Source of the DNA: AR5 sp041497115
Lineage (GTDB): Bacteria; Methylomirabilota; Methylomirabilia; Rokubacteriales; CSP1-6
Direction of reading: 5' to 3'
DNA: 64,000 nucleotides
Assembly (NCBI GenBank): GCA_041497115.1
Contig: JBGQFW010000007.1
Coordinates: 11,957 to 75,956 of the forward strand
Shown here piece by piece: positions 33,522 to 42,081 of the stretch. The notes below the pieces were generated by a model. It worked only from the letters and a program-made list of their open reading frames with translations. It was not told the DNA's origin and did no database searches. The translations under genes were made by a program, and so were the position numbers. Position 1 is the first letter of the stretch. Each line of letters begins with the position of its first letter.

Positions 33522-34217
33522 ATGCGCGCGCGCGCCGCGCTCGCCGCCCTCGCCCTGCTGGGACTGCCGGCGGCGGCGGCCGCCGCCCCGCGCACGCTCG
33601 TCCTCCCGACGCTGTTCGGGGAGTACCGCCTGGCCTTCGACGACGCGCGCGCGAGCGCGAGCGAGCTCGGCGCGCTCGCCGTGCTCTCGCCGCACCTGGC
33701 CGGCTGGACGAGCCTGGCGGTGGCGCCGCGCCTGGAGCGGTGCGTGGTGGGCGACAAGGCCTATCTCGACTGCCGCCCGCGGCCTGTCGCCTCCCCGGGC
33801 TTCCTCTGGAACGCCCGCGTGAACCTCGAGCGCGGCAACGCCGCGCTCGCCGGCCTGCGCGAGCTGCGCGCGCCCGCCGAGCTCGGGCCGGTGGTGACCT
33901 GGCTCACGCGCTCGCTGGCCCTCAGCCTGTGGCTGGAGGAGACGAAGCTCGAGTTCTATCGCACCGGCGACGTCGGCGTGCTGCGACGGGGCTACGAGGA
34001 CGTCGACCCGGGCCGTGAGTGCGCGCCCGTCGTCGCCGACGTGGCCCGCGCCCCATCGCGCCAGGCGCAGTACGAGCTGGTCGTCCTGCCCTGGCACAAC
34101 TGTGTGAACGAGGCCGCCCGCCGGCGGCTCGGTGACTACCCGATGCCGGCGTGGCAGCGCTTCCTCGCCGCGTGGGGCATCACCGAGACGTTCGTCGAGA
34201 CGCCGCCCGGGCGCTAG
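33522..34217 (+). CDS. Exported hypothetical protein
   Basis: 231 residues, not recognised. N-terminal signal peptide (MRARAALAALALLGLPAAAAAAP). Four Cys are spread through the mature protein (LERCVVGD, LDCRPRP, RECAPVV and HNCVNE), suggesting disulfides outside the cytoplasm. It starts 1 bp after the MaoC stop (33520) and converges on the cyclase gene. No catalytic motif is visible. Confidence 0.7.
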   Translation: MRARAALAALALLGLPAAAAAAPRTLVLPTLFGEYRLAFDDARASASELGALAVLSPHLAGWTSLAVAPRLERCVVGDKAYLDCRPRPVASPGFLWNARVNLERGNAALAGLRELRAPAELGPVVTWLTRSLALSLWLEETKLEFYRTGDVGVLRRGYEDVDPGRECAPVVADVARAPSRQAQYELVVLPWHNCVNEAARRRLGDYPMPAWQRFLAAWGITETFVETPPGR

Positions 34218-34237
34218 GCGCCGGACGCCGAGCGCCG

Positions 34238-37200
34238 CTAGACGCCGGCCGCCGGGGTCACGCCCGCCGCCCGCCCCGCCGCCTCCGCCCGCGCCACCCA
34301 CACCGGCGCGCCCACCGCGCGGAAGGCGCCCTGGGCGGCGGCGAGGTGGCGGCCGAGCGCGTCGCCGTCGCGCCGGGCGCGCGCCACGTCGGCCAGCAGC
34401 AGGTGGACACGGCCGACGGCGTAGCGCGAGTCGGTCTGCTCGCAGAGCGCGAGCGCGTCGCCGAGCAGCCGCGCGGCCTCGTCGAGGTCGCCGCGGTCCC
34501 GGGCCAGCGCCGCCTCCACCGCGCGGGCGGTGACCATCGCCGGCGCGAACCGGATGCCCCGCACCACCTCGAGACCGCGCGCGACGAGCGCGGTCGCGCG
34601 GGCGCGGTCGCCGCCCAGCAGGTGGGCCTGCGCCTGGTAGAACAGCAGCCACCCCTCGAGCTGCGGGAACTGCATGCGCTCGAACGTCGCCGCCGCGCGC
34701 TCGAGCAGGGGCAGCGCCGCGCCGGCGTCCTCCTTCTCCACGTAGCCGATGCCCAGGAACGCCTCGGCGAGCGCGCGGCCGAGCTCGTCGGGCGCCAGCT
34801 CGACCGCGCGCCGGCCCGCCGCGATGCCGGTCTCCCACTCGCCGCGCAGCGAGTGCGCCCAGCCGCCGACCCAGGCGGCGTAGCTGGCCAGCCGCGGATC
34901 GCCGAGCTTGTCGGCGAGCGTGGCCACCCACGCCGCCGAGTCGAGCGCCTCGTCGAAGCGGCCGAGCTCGAGGTAGTTCAGCGCGCGCATCCAGTTCGTC
35001 ATCGCCAGCCACCAGCGCTCGCCGGTGCGCTCGAGCCGCACGATCGCCTGACGGCCGTGCTCGACGCCCCGCTGGAAGTCGCCCGACCAGAACGACTCGC
35101 GGGTGAGCGCGTAGTGCGCCTTGCCGGCGGTGGCGTCGTCGCCGGCGCGCTCGGCCTCGGCCAGCGCGCGCTCGGCGTGGTCGATCGCCGGCCGCGTCCG
35201 CCCCAGCATGCCGAGAACCGCGGCGAGCCGGAAGTGGTACTGGGCGGTCAGCGACGGATCGTTCAGCCGCGTCACCGCCTCCGCGCGCGCCTCGAGATCG
35301 GCGGCGACCTCGCCGGGCTGGCCCATCACGAACTGCGCCTGCGCGCGCTCCAGCGCCACCTCGAGCGTCACGCGCTCGGCGTCGGCGCCGAGACGGGCGG
35401 CGTGAGTCTCCGCCTCGCGCAGGGCGGCGACCGCCTCGGCGCCGGCGTAGCTGGTCATGGCGCGGGCGGCCACGCGGCGTAGCGCCTCCACCGCCTTGTC
35501 CGCCCGGGTCGTGCGCGTCCAGTGATAGGCCAGCCGGTCCCACTCGCGCTCCTTGCGGTCGGCGCAGTCGGTCTCGAGCGCGCGGGCGGCGGCCTCGTGC
35601 AGCGCCTGGCGCGGCCCGCTCAGCAGGCCGTCGTAGGCGACCTCCTGGGTGAGCGCGTGGTTGAAGGCGTGGACGGCATCGTCGCCGGCGTGCACTTCGT
35701 GCAGGAAGTCGAGGCGAGCCAGCTCGGCCAGGTGCGCGGCGACCGAGCCGGGGCCGTCCCACGTCGCCTCCAGCAGCGTGCGCGGAAACTCGCGGCCGAG
35801 CACGGCGGCGGTCTGTAAGAGCTGCCGCGGCGCATCGGGCAGCCGGTCGATGCGCGCGCTCAGCACCGCGCGCAGGCTGTCGGGCACGCTGAGTCCCTGC
35901 GCGGACGCGCTCTGCTCGGCGACGGCGCGCGACAGCTCCTCGAGGAAGAGCGGATTGCCGTCGGCGCGGTCGAGGATCGCGTGCACCAGCGTCGGGGGCA
36001 GCTGCGTGCGCGCCACCACGTCGGCGACCAGCGCGAGACTCTCGTCCTCGCTCAGCCGCGGCAGCTCGATGCGGGTGACGCACTCGGGCGTCCCCCACGA
36101 CGGCGACCAGTCGGACCGGTGCGTGCCGATGAGGAGGATCGGCGCGTCCTCGATCGCGCCCACCAGGGTGCGCAGGAAGTCCTCGGAGGCGGCGTCCACC
36201 CAGTGCAGGTCCTCGACGACGACGAGCAGCGGCCGGCGGCGACTCGCCGCCACCAGCATGCGCGAGAGCGTCTCCACGGTGCGTGCCCGCACGACCTCCT
36301 GCGGCAGCTCCCCGACGGCGGCGGCGCCCTCCTTGATGCCGAGCAGCGCCAATAGATACGGCGCCCGGTCGTCGGCGTCGAGGCCGAGCGCGGCCAGCGT
36401 GGCGCGCACGCGGCCCGTGACGGTGTCCGGCGGATCGCGCTCGTCGAGGCCGCACTGCCCGCGCACGAGGTCGAGCACCGGCAGGTACGGGATGGTGGCG
36501 GCGTGGGAGCGGCAGCGCGCCTCCAGCGTCGTCACGTCGGTCTCGCCCAGGCTGCGGCGGAACTCGTAGAGCAGCCGCGACTTGCCCGCCCCCGCCTCGC
36601 CGACGACGCTCACCAGCGCGCCCTCTCCGGCCTGCGCCCGAACCAGCAGCTCGCCCAGCCGCCGCAGCTCGCGCTCGCGCCCCACGAAGCGGCCGTAGGC
36701 GCGCTCGGCGGCGTGCTCGAACGCCGACTGCCGCGGCGCGAGACCGAGGATCTTGTAGGCGCTCACCGGCTCGCTCTTGCCCTTGACGGTCAGCGCGCCG
36801 GTGGGCAGCAGGCGGACCTCGCCGCGCACCAGCCGCGCCGTCGCCTCCGAGATCAGGATGTCGCCGGGCGCGGCGGCCTGCTGCAGGCGGGCGGCGACGT
36901 TGGTGGTGTCGCCGACGGCGGTGTAGTCCATGCGCAGGTTGTCGCCGATGGAGCCGACGACGACGAGCCCGGTGTTGAGCCCCATGCGCACCGCGAGCTC
37001 GCCGCCGGGTCCGAGGCCGGCGTAGGAGGCGCGGTCCTTGAGCGCGCGGCGGATCTGGAAGGCGGCCAGCGCGGCGCGCCGCGCGTCGTCCTCGTGGGCC
37101 AGCGGCGCGCCGAACAGCGCCATGAACCCGTCGCCGAGGAACTGGTTGATCGTGCCCTCGTAGCGATGGACCTCGGTCATCGCCAGCTCGAAGAAGCCGT

Positions 37201-37459
37201 TGAGCAGCGCATGCATGCGCTCGGGCCCCACCCGCTCGGCCAGCGACGTCGAGTTGGCGAGGTCGCAGAAGAGGACGGTGACCTGCTTGCGCTCGCCCGA
37301 GAGCGCCGCCCGCGAGGTGAGGATGCGCTCGGCCAGGTGCTTGGGCGTGTAGGCGGCCGGCGACGCGAACTCGCTGCGGCCGCGCAGGTCGCGCCCGCAC
37401 TCCAGGCAGAACTTCGCGCCGTCCGGGAGCTCCGTCGAACAGTTCGGGCAGCGCATCAT
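34238..37459 (-). CDS. Class III adenylate cyclase / AAA ATPase / TPR regulator
   Basis: 1073 residues. An N-terminal zinc ribbon (CPNC and CLEC) is followed by a class III nucleotide cyclase domain (~55-240) with metal-binding Asp in VLFCDLANSTSL and LGDGFMALFG, and VGDTTNVAARLQ. An AAA/STAND ATPase follows (~265-560) with Walker A GEAGAGKSRLL and Walker B LLVVVEDLHWVD. The remaining ~500 residues are TPR-like helical repeats. This architecture is a known signal-transduction ATPase-cyclase type. It probably makes cAMP in response to a protein or ligand bound by the repeats. The Dps gene lies upstream on the same strand. Confidence 0.92.
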   Translation of the reverse strand: MMRCPNCSTELPDGAKFCLECGRDLRGRSEFASPAAYTPKHLAERILTSRAALSGERKQVTVLFCDLANSTSLAERVGPERMHALLNGFFELAMTEVHRYEGTINQFLGDGFMALFGAPLAHEDDARRAALAAFQIRRALKDRASYAGLGPGGELAVRMGLNTGLVVVGSIGDNLRMDYTAVGDTTNVAARLQQAAAPGDILISEATARLVRGEVRLLPTGALTVKGKSEPVSAYKILGLAPRQSAFEHAAERAYGRFVGRERELRRLGELLVRAQAGEGALVSVVGEAGAGKSRLLYEFRRSLGETDVTTLEARCRSHAATIPYLPVLDLVRGQCGLDERDPPDTVTGRVRATLAALGLDADDRAPYLLALLGIKEGAAAVGELPQEVVRARTVETLSRMLVAASRRRPLLVVVEDLHWVDAASEDFLRTLVGAIEDAPILLIGTHRSDWSPSWGTPECVTRIELPRLSEDESLALVADVVARTQLPPTLVHAILDRADGNPLFLEELSRAVAEQSASAQGLSVPDSLRAVLSARIDRLPDAPRQLLQTAAVLGREFPRTLLEATWDGPGSVAAHLAELARLDFLHEVHAGDDAVHAFNHALTQEVAYDGLLSGPRQALHEAAARALETDCADRKEREWDRLAYHWTRTTRADKAVEALRRVAARAMTSYAGAEAVAALREAETHAARLGADAERVTLEVALERAQAQFVMGQPGEVAADLEARAEAVTRLNDPSLTAQYHFRLAAVLGMLGRTRPAIDHAERALAEAERAGDDATAGKAHYALTRESFWSGDFQRGVEHGRQAIVRLERTGERWWLAMTNWMRALNYLELGRFDEALDSAAWVATLADKLGDPRLASYAAWVGGWAHSLRGEWETGIAAGRRAVELAPDELGRALAEAFLGIGYVEKEDAGAALPLLERAAATFERMQFPQLEGWLLFYQAQAHLLGGDRARATALVARGLEVVRGIRFAPAMVTARAVEAALARDRGDLDEAARLLGDALALCEQTDSRYAVGRVHLLLADVARARRDGDALGRHLAAAQGAFRAVGAPVWVARAEAAGRAAGVTPAAGV

Positions 37460-37476
37460 GGCGGGTGCCGCTCGGG

Positions 37477-37947
37477 CTAGCCCAGAAACGACCTCAGCAT
37501 CCAGGCCGCTTTCTCGTGCGCCTCCAGCAGCGCGGTGAGGAAGTCGGCGGTGCCGACGTCCTTGCGCTCGGTCACCGTGTCCACGTCGGCGCGCAGCGTG
37601 CGCGCCAGCGCCTCGTGGTCGGCCAGCAGCGCGCCCAGCATCTCGCGGGCGGCCGGCACCGCGCCCGGGTGCTCGGTGAGCCGGGCAGCCTTGCGGAACT
37701 CTTCCAGCGTGCCGAAGGCGCGGCCGCCCAGCGCGCGCACCCGCTCGGCGACCTCGTCCACCGTGTCGTCGAGCGCCTCGTACTGGGCCTCGAAGAACTT
37801 GTGCAGGTCGTTGAACTGCATCCCGGTGACGTTCCAGTGGTAGTTGCGCGTCTTGGTGTAGAGCAGGTACTCGTCGGCCAGCAGCGTATTGAGGATCGCG
37901 ATCACGGCCTCACGGTCGCCGTCGCGAATCCCGATGTTGAGCGTCAT
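37477..37947 (-). CDS. dps: Dps-family ferritin-like DNA-protection protein
   Basis: 156 residues. The Dps/ferritin-like helix bundle carries the ferroxidase residues in NYHWNVTGMQFNDLHKFFEAQ and YEALDDTVDEVAER. It binds iron and peroxide and protects DNA in a dodecamer. GGAGGA precedes ATG 37947. The gene is divergent from the HMG-CoA-lyase-like gene across a 90-bp region containing a strong hairpin. With the peroxiredoxin it belongs to the oxidative-stress functions of the segment. Confidence 0.92.
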   Translation of the reverse strand: MTLNIGIRDGDREAVIAILNTLLADEYLLYTKTRNYHWNVTGMQFNDLHKFFEAQYEALDDTVDEVAERVRALGGRAFGTLEEFRKAARLTEHPGAVPAAREMLGALLADHEALARTLRADVDTVTERKDVGTADFLTALLEAHEKAAWMLRSFLG

Positions 37948-37980
37948 CTGGGTGGTCCTCCGTGTCTTGGGATGTCCCAC

Positions 37981-38004
37981 CGGCCGCCGGGGGTTCGGCG
38001 GCCG
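37981..38004. promoter_or_regulatory. Hairpin/inverted repeat between divergent genes
   Basis: Perfect 9-bp inverted repeat CGGCCGCCG and CGGCGGCCG with a 6-base spacer, in the 90-bp divergent region between dps and the HMG-CoA-lyase-like gene. TAGAGT at 38010-38015 just after it may be the -10 of the rightward gene. It could be an operator serving both genes. Confidence 0.45.
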
Positions 38005-38037
38005 TGTGCTAGAGTGAGCCCGCCAAGGGGGATTATC

Positions 38038-39006
38038 ATGCGGTTGCCCGACCGTGTCACGGTCTGCGAGGTGGGGACCCGGGACGGGTTCCAGATCGAG
38101 CCGGAGTTCATCCCGACCGCGCAGAAGGTGGACGTCGTCGATCTCCTGAGCGAGGCCGGCGTTCCCCGGATCGAGGTGACCTCGTTCGTGTCGCCCAAGG
38201 CGGTGCCCCAGCTGCGCGACGCCGAGGCCGTGATGGCGGCCATCCGCCGCCGCCCGGGGACGCGCTACGCCGCCCTCGTCCCCAACGACAAGGGCGCCTC
38301 CCGCGCGGTGGACGCCGGCGTGAACGCGATCCACACCGTCGTCTCGGCCAGCGAGAGCCACAACCTCGCCAACGTCAACATGACGATCGCCGAGTCCATC
38401 GAGAAGCTGCGCGCGGTGGCGCAGATCGCCGGGCGCGCCGGGGTGGCGCTGCACTGCGGCGTGTCCACCTCGTTCGGCTGCCCCTTCGAGGGTGAGGTGC
38501 CGGTGGCGCAGCTCGAGCGCGTCGTGGCGAGCCTGGTGGACCTCGGCGCCCGCGGCGTGGCGCTGGCCGACACCACCGGCATGGCCAACCCGCGCCAGGT
38601 CAGCGACGTGCTGGAGCGGCTGCTCCCGCGCTTCCCCGGGATCGAGTGGACGCTGCACACGCACGATACGCGCGCGATGGCTATCCCCAACATCCTGGCG
38701 GCGATGGCCTGCGGCGTGACCAACTTCGACGCGTCCATCGGCGGGCTGGGCGGCTGCCCGTTCGCGCCCGGCGCCTCCGGCAACGTGTGCACCGAGGACC
38801 TCGTGCACGGCCTGCACGCGATGGGGGTGGCGACCGGCATCGACCTGCCCCGGCTGATCGCCGTCGCCCGGCGCGTCGAGCAGATCATCGGCCGCCCCCT
38901 GCCCGGCCAGGTCATGAAGGCCGGTCCCTCCACCCGCCGCTACCCCGTACCGGACGGCGTGACCGCCAAGCTGAACGCCGCCGCAACCGCCAATGCGCGC
39001 GGGTAG
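38038..39006 (+). CDS. Hydroxymethylglutaryl-CoA lyase-like enzyme
   Basis: 322-residue TIM-barrel DRE-type lyase. The metal/catalytic segment is GTRDGFQIEPEFIPT; metal-binding His are in LHTHDTRAMAIPN; the active-site Cys loop is GGLGGCPFAPGASGNVCTED. It cleaves 3-hydroxy-3-methylglutaryl-CoA or a similar 3-hydroxyacyl-CoA to acetyl-CoA and a ketoacid, the last step of leucine-type degradation. AAGGGGG precedes ATG 38038. Confidence 0.92.
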   Translation: MRLPDRVTVCEVGTRDGFQIEPEFIPTAQKVDVVDLLSEAGVPRIEVTSFVSPKAVPQLRDAEAVMAAIRRRPGTRYAALVPNDKGASRAVDAGVNAIHTVVSASESHNLANVNMTIAESIEKLRAVAQIAGRAGVALHCGVSTSFGCPFEGEVPVAQLERVVASLVDLGARGVALADTTGMANPRQVSDVLERLLPRFPGIEWTLHTHDTRAMAIPNILAAMACGVTNFDASIGGLGGCPFAPGASGNVCTEDLVHGLHAMGVATGIDLPRLIAVARRVEQIIGRPLPGQVMKAGPSTRRYPVPDGVTAKLNAAATANARG

Positions 39007-39011
39007 CCCTT

Positions 39012-39054
39012 GCGTGTCGGAGCCCCGTTTTTGAACGGGCGTGTCGGAGCCCCG
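39012..39054 (+). repeat. 16-bp direct repeat enclosing a hairpin
   Basis: GCGTGTCGGAGCCCCG occurs at 39012-39027 and again at 39039-39054. Between and overlapping them CCCGTT-TTTG-AACGGG (39024-39039) forms a 6-bp hairpin that may terminate the HMG-CoA-lyase-like transcript. The second direct repeat runs into copy D of the 54-nt repeat. Confidence 0.6.
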
Positions 39055-39056
39055 CC

Positions 39057-39110
39057 CTTCTATAACAGGCCACCCACGCTTCTAACCGTGCTCGCGTACC
39101 CCCGCTCCAA
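39057..39110 (+). repeat. 54-nt dispersed repeat, copy D
   Basis: Ends directly against ATG 39111 of the O-methyltransferase gene. Contains CCTTCTA, ACAGGCCACCCACG, TTCTAACCGTG and CCGCTCCAA, and has one extra base relative to copy B. Short complementary arms GGAGC (39046-39050) and GCTCC (39104-39108) bracket it. Confidence 0.75.
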
Positions 39111-39668
39111 ATGACGAAGCGCGCGCGCCGCATGCTCGCGGCGATGGACCGGGTCAACGCGCTGTGGCGCATCCCCAACATCGGCCGCGCCAAGTCGCGC
39201 GTGATCCGCCGGCTCATCGAGCGCCACCGACCCACGCGCGCGCTGGAGGTCGGCTCGCTGCTCGGGTACTCGGCGATCGTCATTGCGGGCGCGCTGCGGC
39301 CGTCGGGGCGGCTCACCTGCCTGGAGGCCAACGACTACCTCGCGAAGTTCGTGAAGAGCAACGTGGAGGCGGCCGGTCTCGGCGGGCGCGTCCGGGTCGT
39401 GGTGGCAGACGCGCTGCGGGCCATTCCGCTCCTGCCCGGGCGGTTCGACTTCGTGCTGATCGACGCCCAGAAAGAGGACTACCTCGACTACCTGCGCCAG
39501 CTCGAGCCCAAGCTGACGGCCGACGCGGTGGTCGTGGCCGACAACACCGGCATCTATCGGCGCGACGTGGCGCCCTATCTCGAGTATGTGCGGGACCCCC
39601 ACGGCCCCTGGCAGTCGCGCGAGTACGAGTTCGGCGACGACGCCATGGAGGTCAGCGTCCGCAAGTGA
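39111..39668 (+). CDS. SAM-dependent O-methyltransferase (COMT-like class I)
   Basis: 185 residues. Rossmann methyltransferase with motif I ALEVGSLLGYSAIVIA, acidic residue in LTCLEANDYLAKF, and metal/substrate Asp region FVLIDAQKEDYLDYL, as in catechol/caffeoyl-CoA-type O-methyltransferases. The start abuts repeat D without a Shine-Dalgarno sequence. The stop overlaps the LLM oxidoreductase start (GTGA). Substrate unknown. Confidence 0.85.
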   Translation: MTKRARRMLAAMDRVNALWRIPNIGRAKSRVIRRLIERHRPTRALEVGSLLGYSAIVIAGALRPSGRLTCLEANDYLAKFVKSNVEAAGLGGRVRVVVADALRAIPLLPGRFDFVLIDAQKEDYLDYLRQLEPKLTADAVVVADNTGIYRRDVAPYLEYVRDPHGPWQSREYEFGDDAMEVSVRK

Positions 39669-40621
39669 CCGGGCGCCTTGCGGCGTACCTGTCTCCGGGC
39701 GGCGATCTGGCGGCGGGGGTGGACCTCGCGCGCCGCGCGGAGGCGCTCGGCTACGACAGCGTGTGGGTCACCCACGGGCTCGGCCGCGACTCCTTCCTGG
39801 TGCTGGCCGCCTACGGCGCCGTCACCGCGCAGATCGGCCTCGGCAACGGCGTCGTCCCGATCTATCCGCGCCATCCGGTGACGATGGCCCAGGCCGCGCT
39901 GACGCTGAGCGAGCTCACCGCCGGCCGCTTCCGGCTCGGCATCGGCGTCAGTCACCGCGCCTCGATGGACGCCATGCTCGGCGTGCCGATCACCGAGCCG
40001 CTCGCGGTCATGCGCGAGTACGTCGCCGTGCTGCGCGGCGCCCTCGGCGCGGGCGCGAATTTCGACGGCAAGCACTACCGCGCCCACTGGAGCCTCGCCC
40101 TGCCCGCCCGGCCGCCGGCGCCGCCGATCCTGCTCGCCGCGCTCGGGCCGAAGATGTGCGAGCTGGCCGGTGAGATCGCGGACGGCGCGATCCTCTGGCT
40201 CTGCTCGCCCGACTACGTCCGCGACGTCGCCCGGCCCGCCATCGAGCGCGGGCGGCGGCGCGCCGGCAAGACGCTGGACGGCTTCGAGATCGTGGCGGCG
40301 GTGCCGCTGGCGGTCACCGACGATCGCGCGGCGGCGCTGGCGGCGTTCCGGACCGAGCTGGCGCGCTACGTCGCGCTGCCGTTCTACCGCGCCATGATCG
40401 AGGCGAGCGGGCTGGGCGAGGCCCTGCGCGCGCACGACCGCGAGGGCGCGGTCACCGAGAGCATGGCCGACGCGCTCGGCGCCGTCGGCGACGCCGGGCG
40501 CGCGCGCGCGTTCCTCGACGCTTACCGGCGAGCCGGCGTCACGCTGCCCGCCGTGCGGCCCATCACCTTCCCCGACGCGCCCTGGTACCGCCGCACGCTC
40601 GAGGCGGCCGCCACGCTCTGA
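39665..40621 (+). CDS. LLM-class F420-dependent oxidoreductase
   Basis: 318 residues of the luciferase-like monooxygenase superfamily: ARRAEALGYDSVWVTHGLGRD, LGNGVVPIYPRHPVTMAQAALTL split by the usual barrel pattern, and ELTAGRFRLGIGVSH. The text resembles the F420-dependent N5,N10-methylenetetrahydromethanopterin-reductase-like subgroup. The GTG start overlaps the methyltransferase stop, so the two act in one operon. Confidence 0.85.
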   Translation: MTGRLAAYLSPGGDLAAGVDLARRAEALGYDSVWVTHGLGRDSFLVLAAYGAVTAQIGLGNGVVPIYPRHPVTMAQAALTLSELTAGRFRLGIGVSHRASMDAMLGVPITEPLAVMREYVAVLRGALGAGANFDGKHYRAHWSLALPARPPAPPILLAALGPKMCELAGEIADGAILWLCSPDYVRDVARPAIERGRRRAGKTLDGFEIVAAVPLAVTDDRAAALAAFRTELARYVALPFYRAMIEASGLGEALRAHDREGAVTESMADALGAVGDAGRARAFLDAYRRAGVTLPAVRPITFPDAPWYRRTLEAAATL

Positions 40622-40680
40622 ATAGGCGGGCGACCCCCGTCGTCCAACCGGCCATGAAGAGGGTCGTGAGGAGGCCGGCG

Positions 40681-41082
40681 ATGCGACTCGCTCTCGTGCT
40701 CGCGCTGATCACCACGCTCGTGTCCACCCCCCTCGCCGCCGTGGCCGGCGACGCGCACGGCGCGAGTCAGGTCCAGCCCGATCGCGAGCGCACCCGCGCC
40801 GACAAGCGCGTGCCGGGCTTCCCGACGCCGGCAGAGGCCTTCCGCCGTCACGAGCGGCGGGTATTCGTCGTGCCCCAGCTGGTCTTCGTCTCGCCGGGGC
40901 GGTGCTGGCAGGCCGGCTACTGGAGCTATCAGTGGGTGCCGCAGTCCTACTCGTACAGCACGTGGGTCGCCGGCCAGTGGTCGCCGGAGGGCGACTGGAT
41001 CGAGGGGCACTACGAGCCGGCCTGGTACACCACCGGCTACTACCAGCCCCTGTGGACCGAGGGCTACTGGACCCGCTGCTAG
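40681..41082 (+). CDS. Small exported Tyr/Trp-rich protein
   Basis: About 133 residues, not assigned. Signal peptide MRLALVLALITTLVSTPLAA. The C-terminal half is rich in aromatic repeats of a W-x-x-x-x-Y/W type: GYWSYQWVPQSY, WVAGQWSPEGDWIEGHY, AWYTTGYYQPLW and TEGYWTRC. Such YXWXP-type repeats occur in small periplasmic or surface proteins. GAGGAGG at 40668-40674 sits 6 nt before ATG 40681, which settles the start over ATG 40654. Confidence 0.75.
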   Translation: MRLALVLALITTLVSTPLAAVAGDAHGASQVQPDRERTRADKRVPGFPTPAEAFRRHERRVFVVPQLVFVSPGRCWQAGYWSYQWVPQSYSYSTWVAGQWSPEGDWIEGHYEPAWYTTGYYQPLWTEGYWTRC

Positions 41083-41128
41083 CCTGACCCGCGCCCGCGC
41101 GGTCCCCGGGTAGAATACCCGGCACCTC

Positions 41129-41161
41129 ATGGGCGTCCTCCTCACGCCGCTCGGCTCCTGA
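41129..41161 (+). CDS. Possible 10-residue leader peptide upstream of dppB-type gene
   Basis: ATG 41129 opens a 10-codon frame (MGVLLTPLGS) whose TGA (41159-41161) overlaps the permease ATG (41161-41163). TAGAAT at 41111-41116 lies 12 nt before it. A short coupled leader could help re-initiation at the permease start, which has no good Shine-Dalgarno sequence. It is weakly supported because such short frames arise by chance. Confidence 0.3.
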   Translation: MGVLLTPLGS

Positions 41162-42081
41162 TGCGCCGCTACGTGGCGGCCCGCCTCGCGCAGGCCGCGC
41201 TCGTCGTGCTGCTGTCGCTCAGCGCGGTCTTCGGCATGGTGCGGCTGGGCGGCGATCCCGTCCTGCTCTTCCTGCCGATGGACATCCAGGCCAAGGACGT
41301 GAACGAGATCCGCCAGCGGCTGGGCTTCAACGATCCGCTGCTGGTGCAGTACGGGCGCTACATGGCGGGCGCCGTGCGCGGCGACTTCGGCGAGTCGCTG
41401 CGCTACCGCCGCGACGCGCTCGGCCTCGTGCTGGAGCGGCTGCCCGCCACGCTGCTGCTGGCCGCCACCTCGATCGCGCTCACGCTGGTCGTCGCGGTGC
41501 CGCTGGGACTGCTCACCGCCGTCCGCCGCGACACGCTGGCCGACCACGTCGGCACGCTCGTCACCGTCCTCGGGCAGGCCACGCCGGGGTTCTGGCTTGG
41601 GCTCATGCTGATCTACCTCTTCTCGGTGCAGCTGCGCTGGCTGCCGACCGGCGGCACCGGCTCGTGGACGCACCTGGTGATGCCGTCGGTGGTGCTCGCC
41701 GCGTTCTTCTCGGCGCGGGTGGCGCGCCTCACGCGCTCGGCGGTGCTCGACGTGCTGGGCGAGGAGTACATCACGACCGCGCGGGCCAAGGGGCTGGGCG
41801 AGGGGCGCGTGATCGGCAAGCACACGCTGCGCAACGCGGCCATCCCCATCGTCACGCTGGCCGGCCTCGAGGCCGGCCAGCTCCTCGGCGGCGCCGTCAT
41901 CACCGAGACGATCTTCGCGTGGCCGGGCCTCGGCCGCCTCACCGTGCAGGCGCTGCTCAACCGCGACTTTCCCGTGGTGATGGCGGCGGTGTCGTTCACC
42001 TCGATCGTCTACACGCTGATGAACCTCGCCGTCGACCTCGCCTACGGCTGGCTCGACCCGCGCGTCCGCGTCCGCCCGTGA
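41161..42081 (+). CDS. Peptide-type ABC permease (DppB family)
   Basis: 306 residues with six predicted membrane helices. DppB landmarks: LGFNDPLLVQYGRYM, GDFGESLRYRRD, ATPGFWLGLMLIYLFS, and the EAA loop ARAKGLGEGRVIGKHTLRNA. Inner-membrane channel subunit for peptides, nickel or opine-like solutes. The stop overlaps the dppC-type GTG start. No ATPase gene for this importer is in the window. Confidence 0.93.
   Translation: MRRYVAARLAQAALVVLLSLSAVFGMVRLGGDPVLLFLPMDIQAKDVNEIRQRLGFNDPLLVQYGRYMAGAVRGDFGESLRYRRDALGLVLERLPATLLLAATSIALTLVVAVPLGLLTAVRRDTLADHVGTLVTVLGQATPGFWLGLMLIYLFSVQLRWLPTGGTGSWTHLVMPSVVLAAFFSARVARLTRSAVLDVLGEEYITTARAKGLGEGRVIGKHTLRNAAIPIVTLAGLEAGQLLGGAVITETIFAWPGLGRLTVQALLNRDFPVVMAAVSFTSIVYTLMNLAVDLAYGWLDPRVRVRP

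Noticed and set aside
34915..34935. Another match to GGCCACCCACG
   Set aside because: Only about a dozen bases match, inside the TPR region of the cyclase gene on the opposite coding strand, with none of the flanking repeat sequence.
33471..37400. A 1300-codon minus-strand frame overlapping the cyclase/AAA gene
   Set aside because: It is an alternative frame of the real adenylate cyclase gene with no domain content; its Arg/Ala/Pro composition is typical of GC-rich shadow frames.
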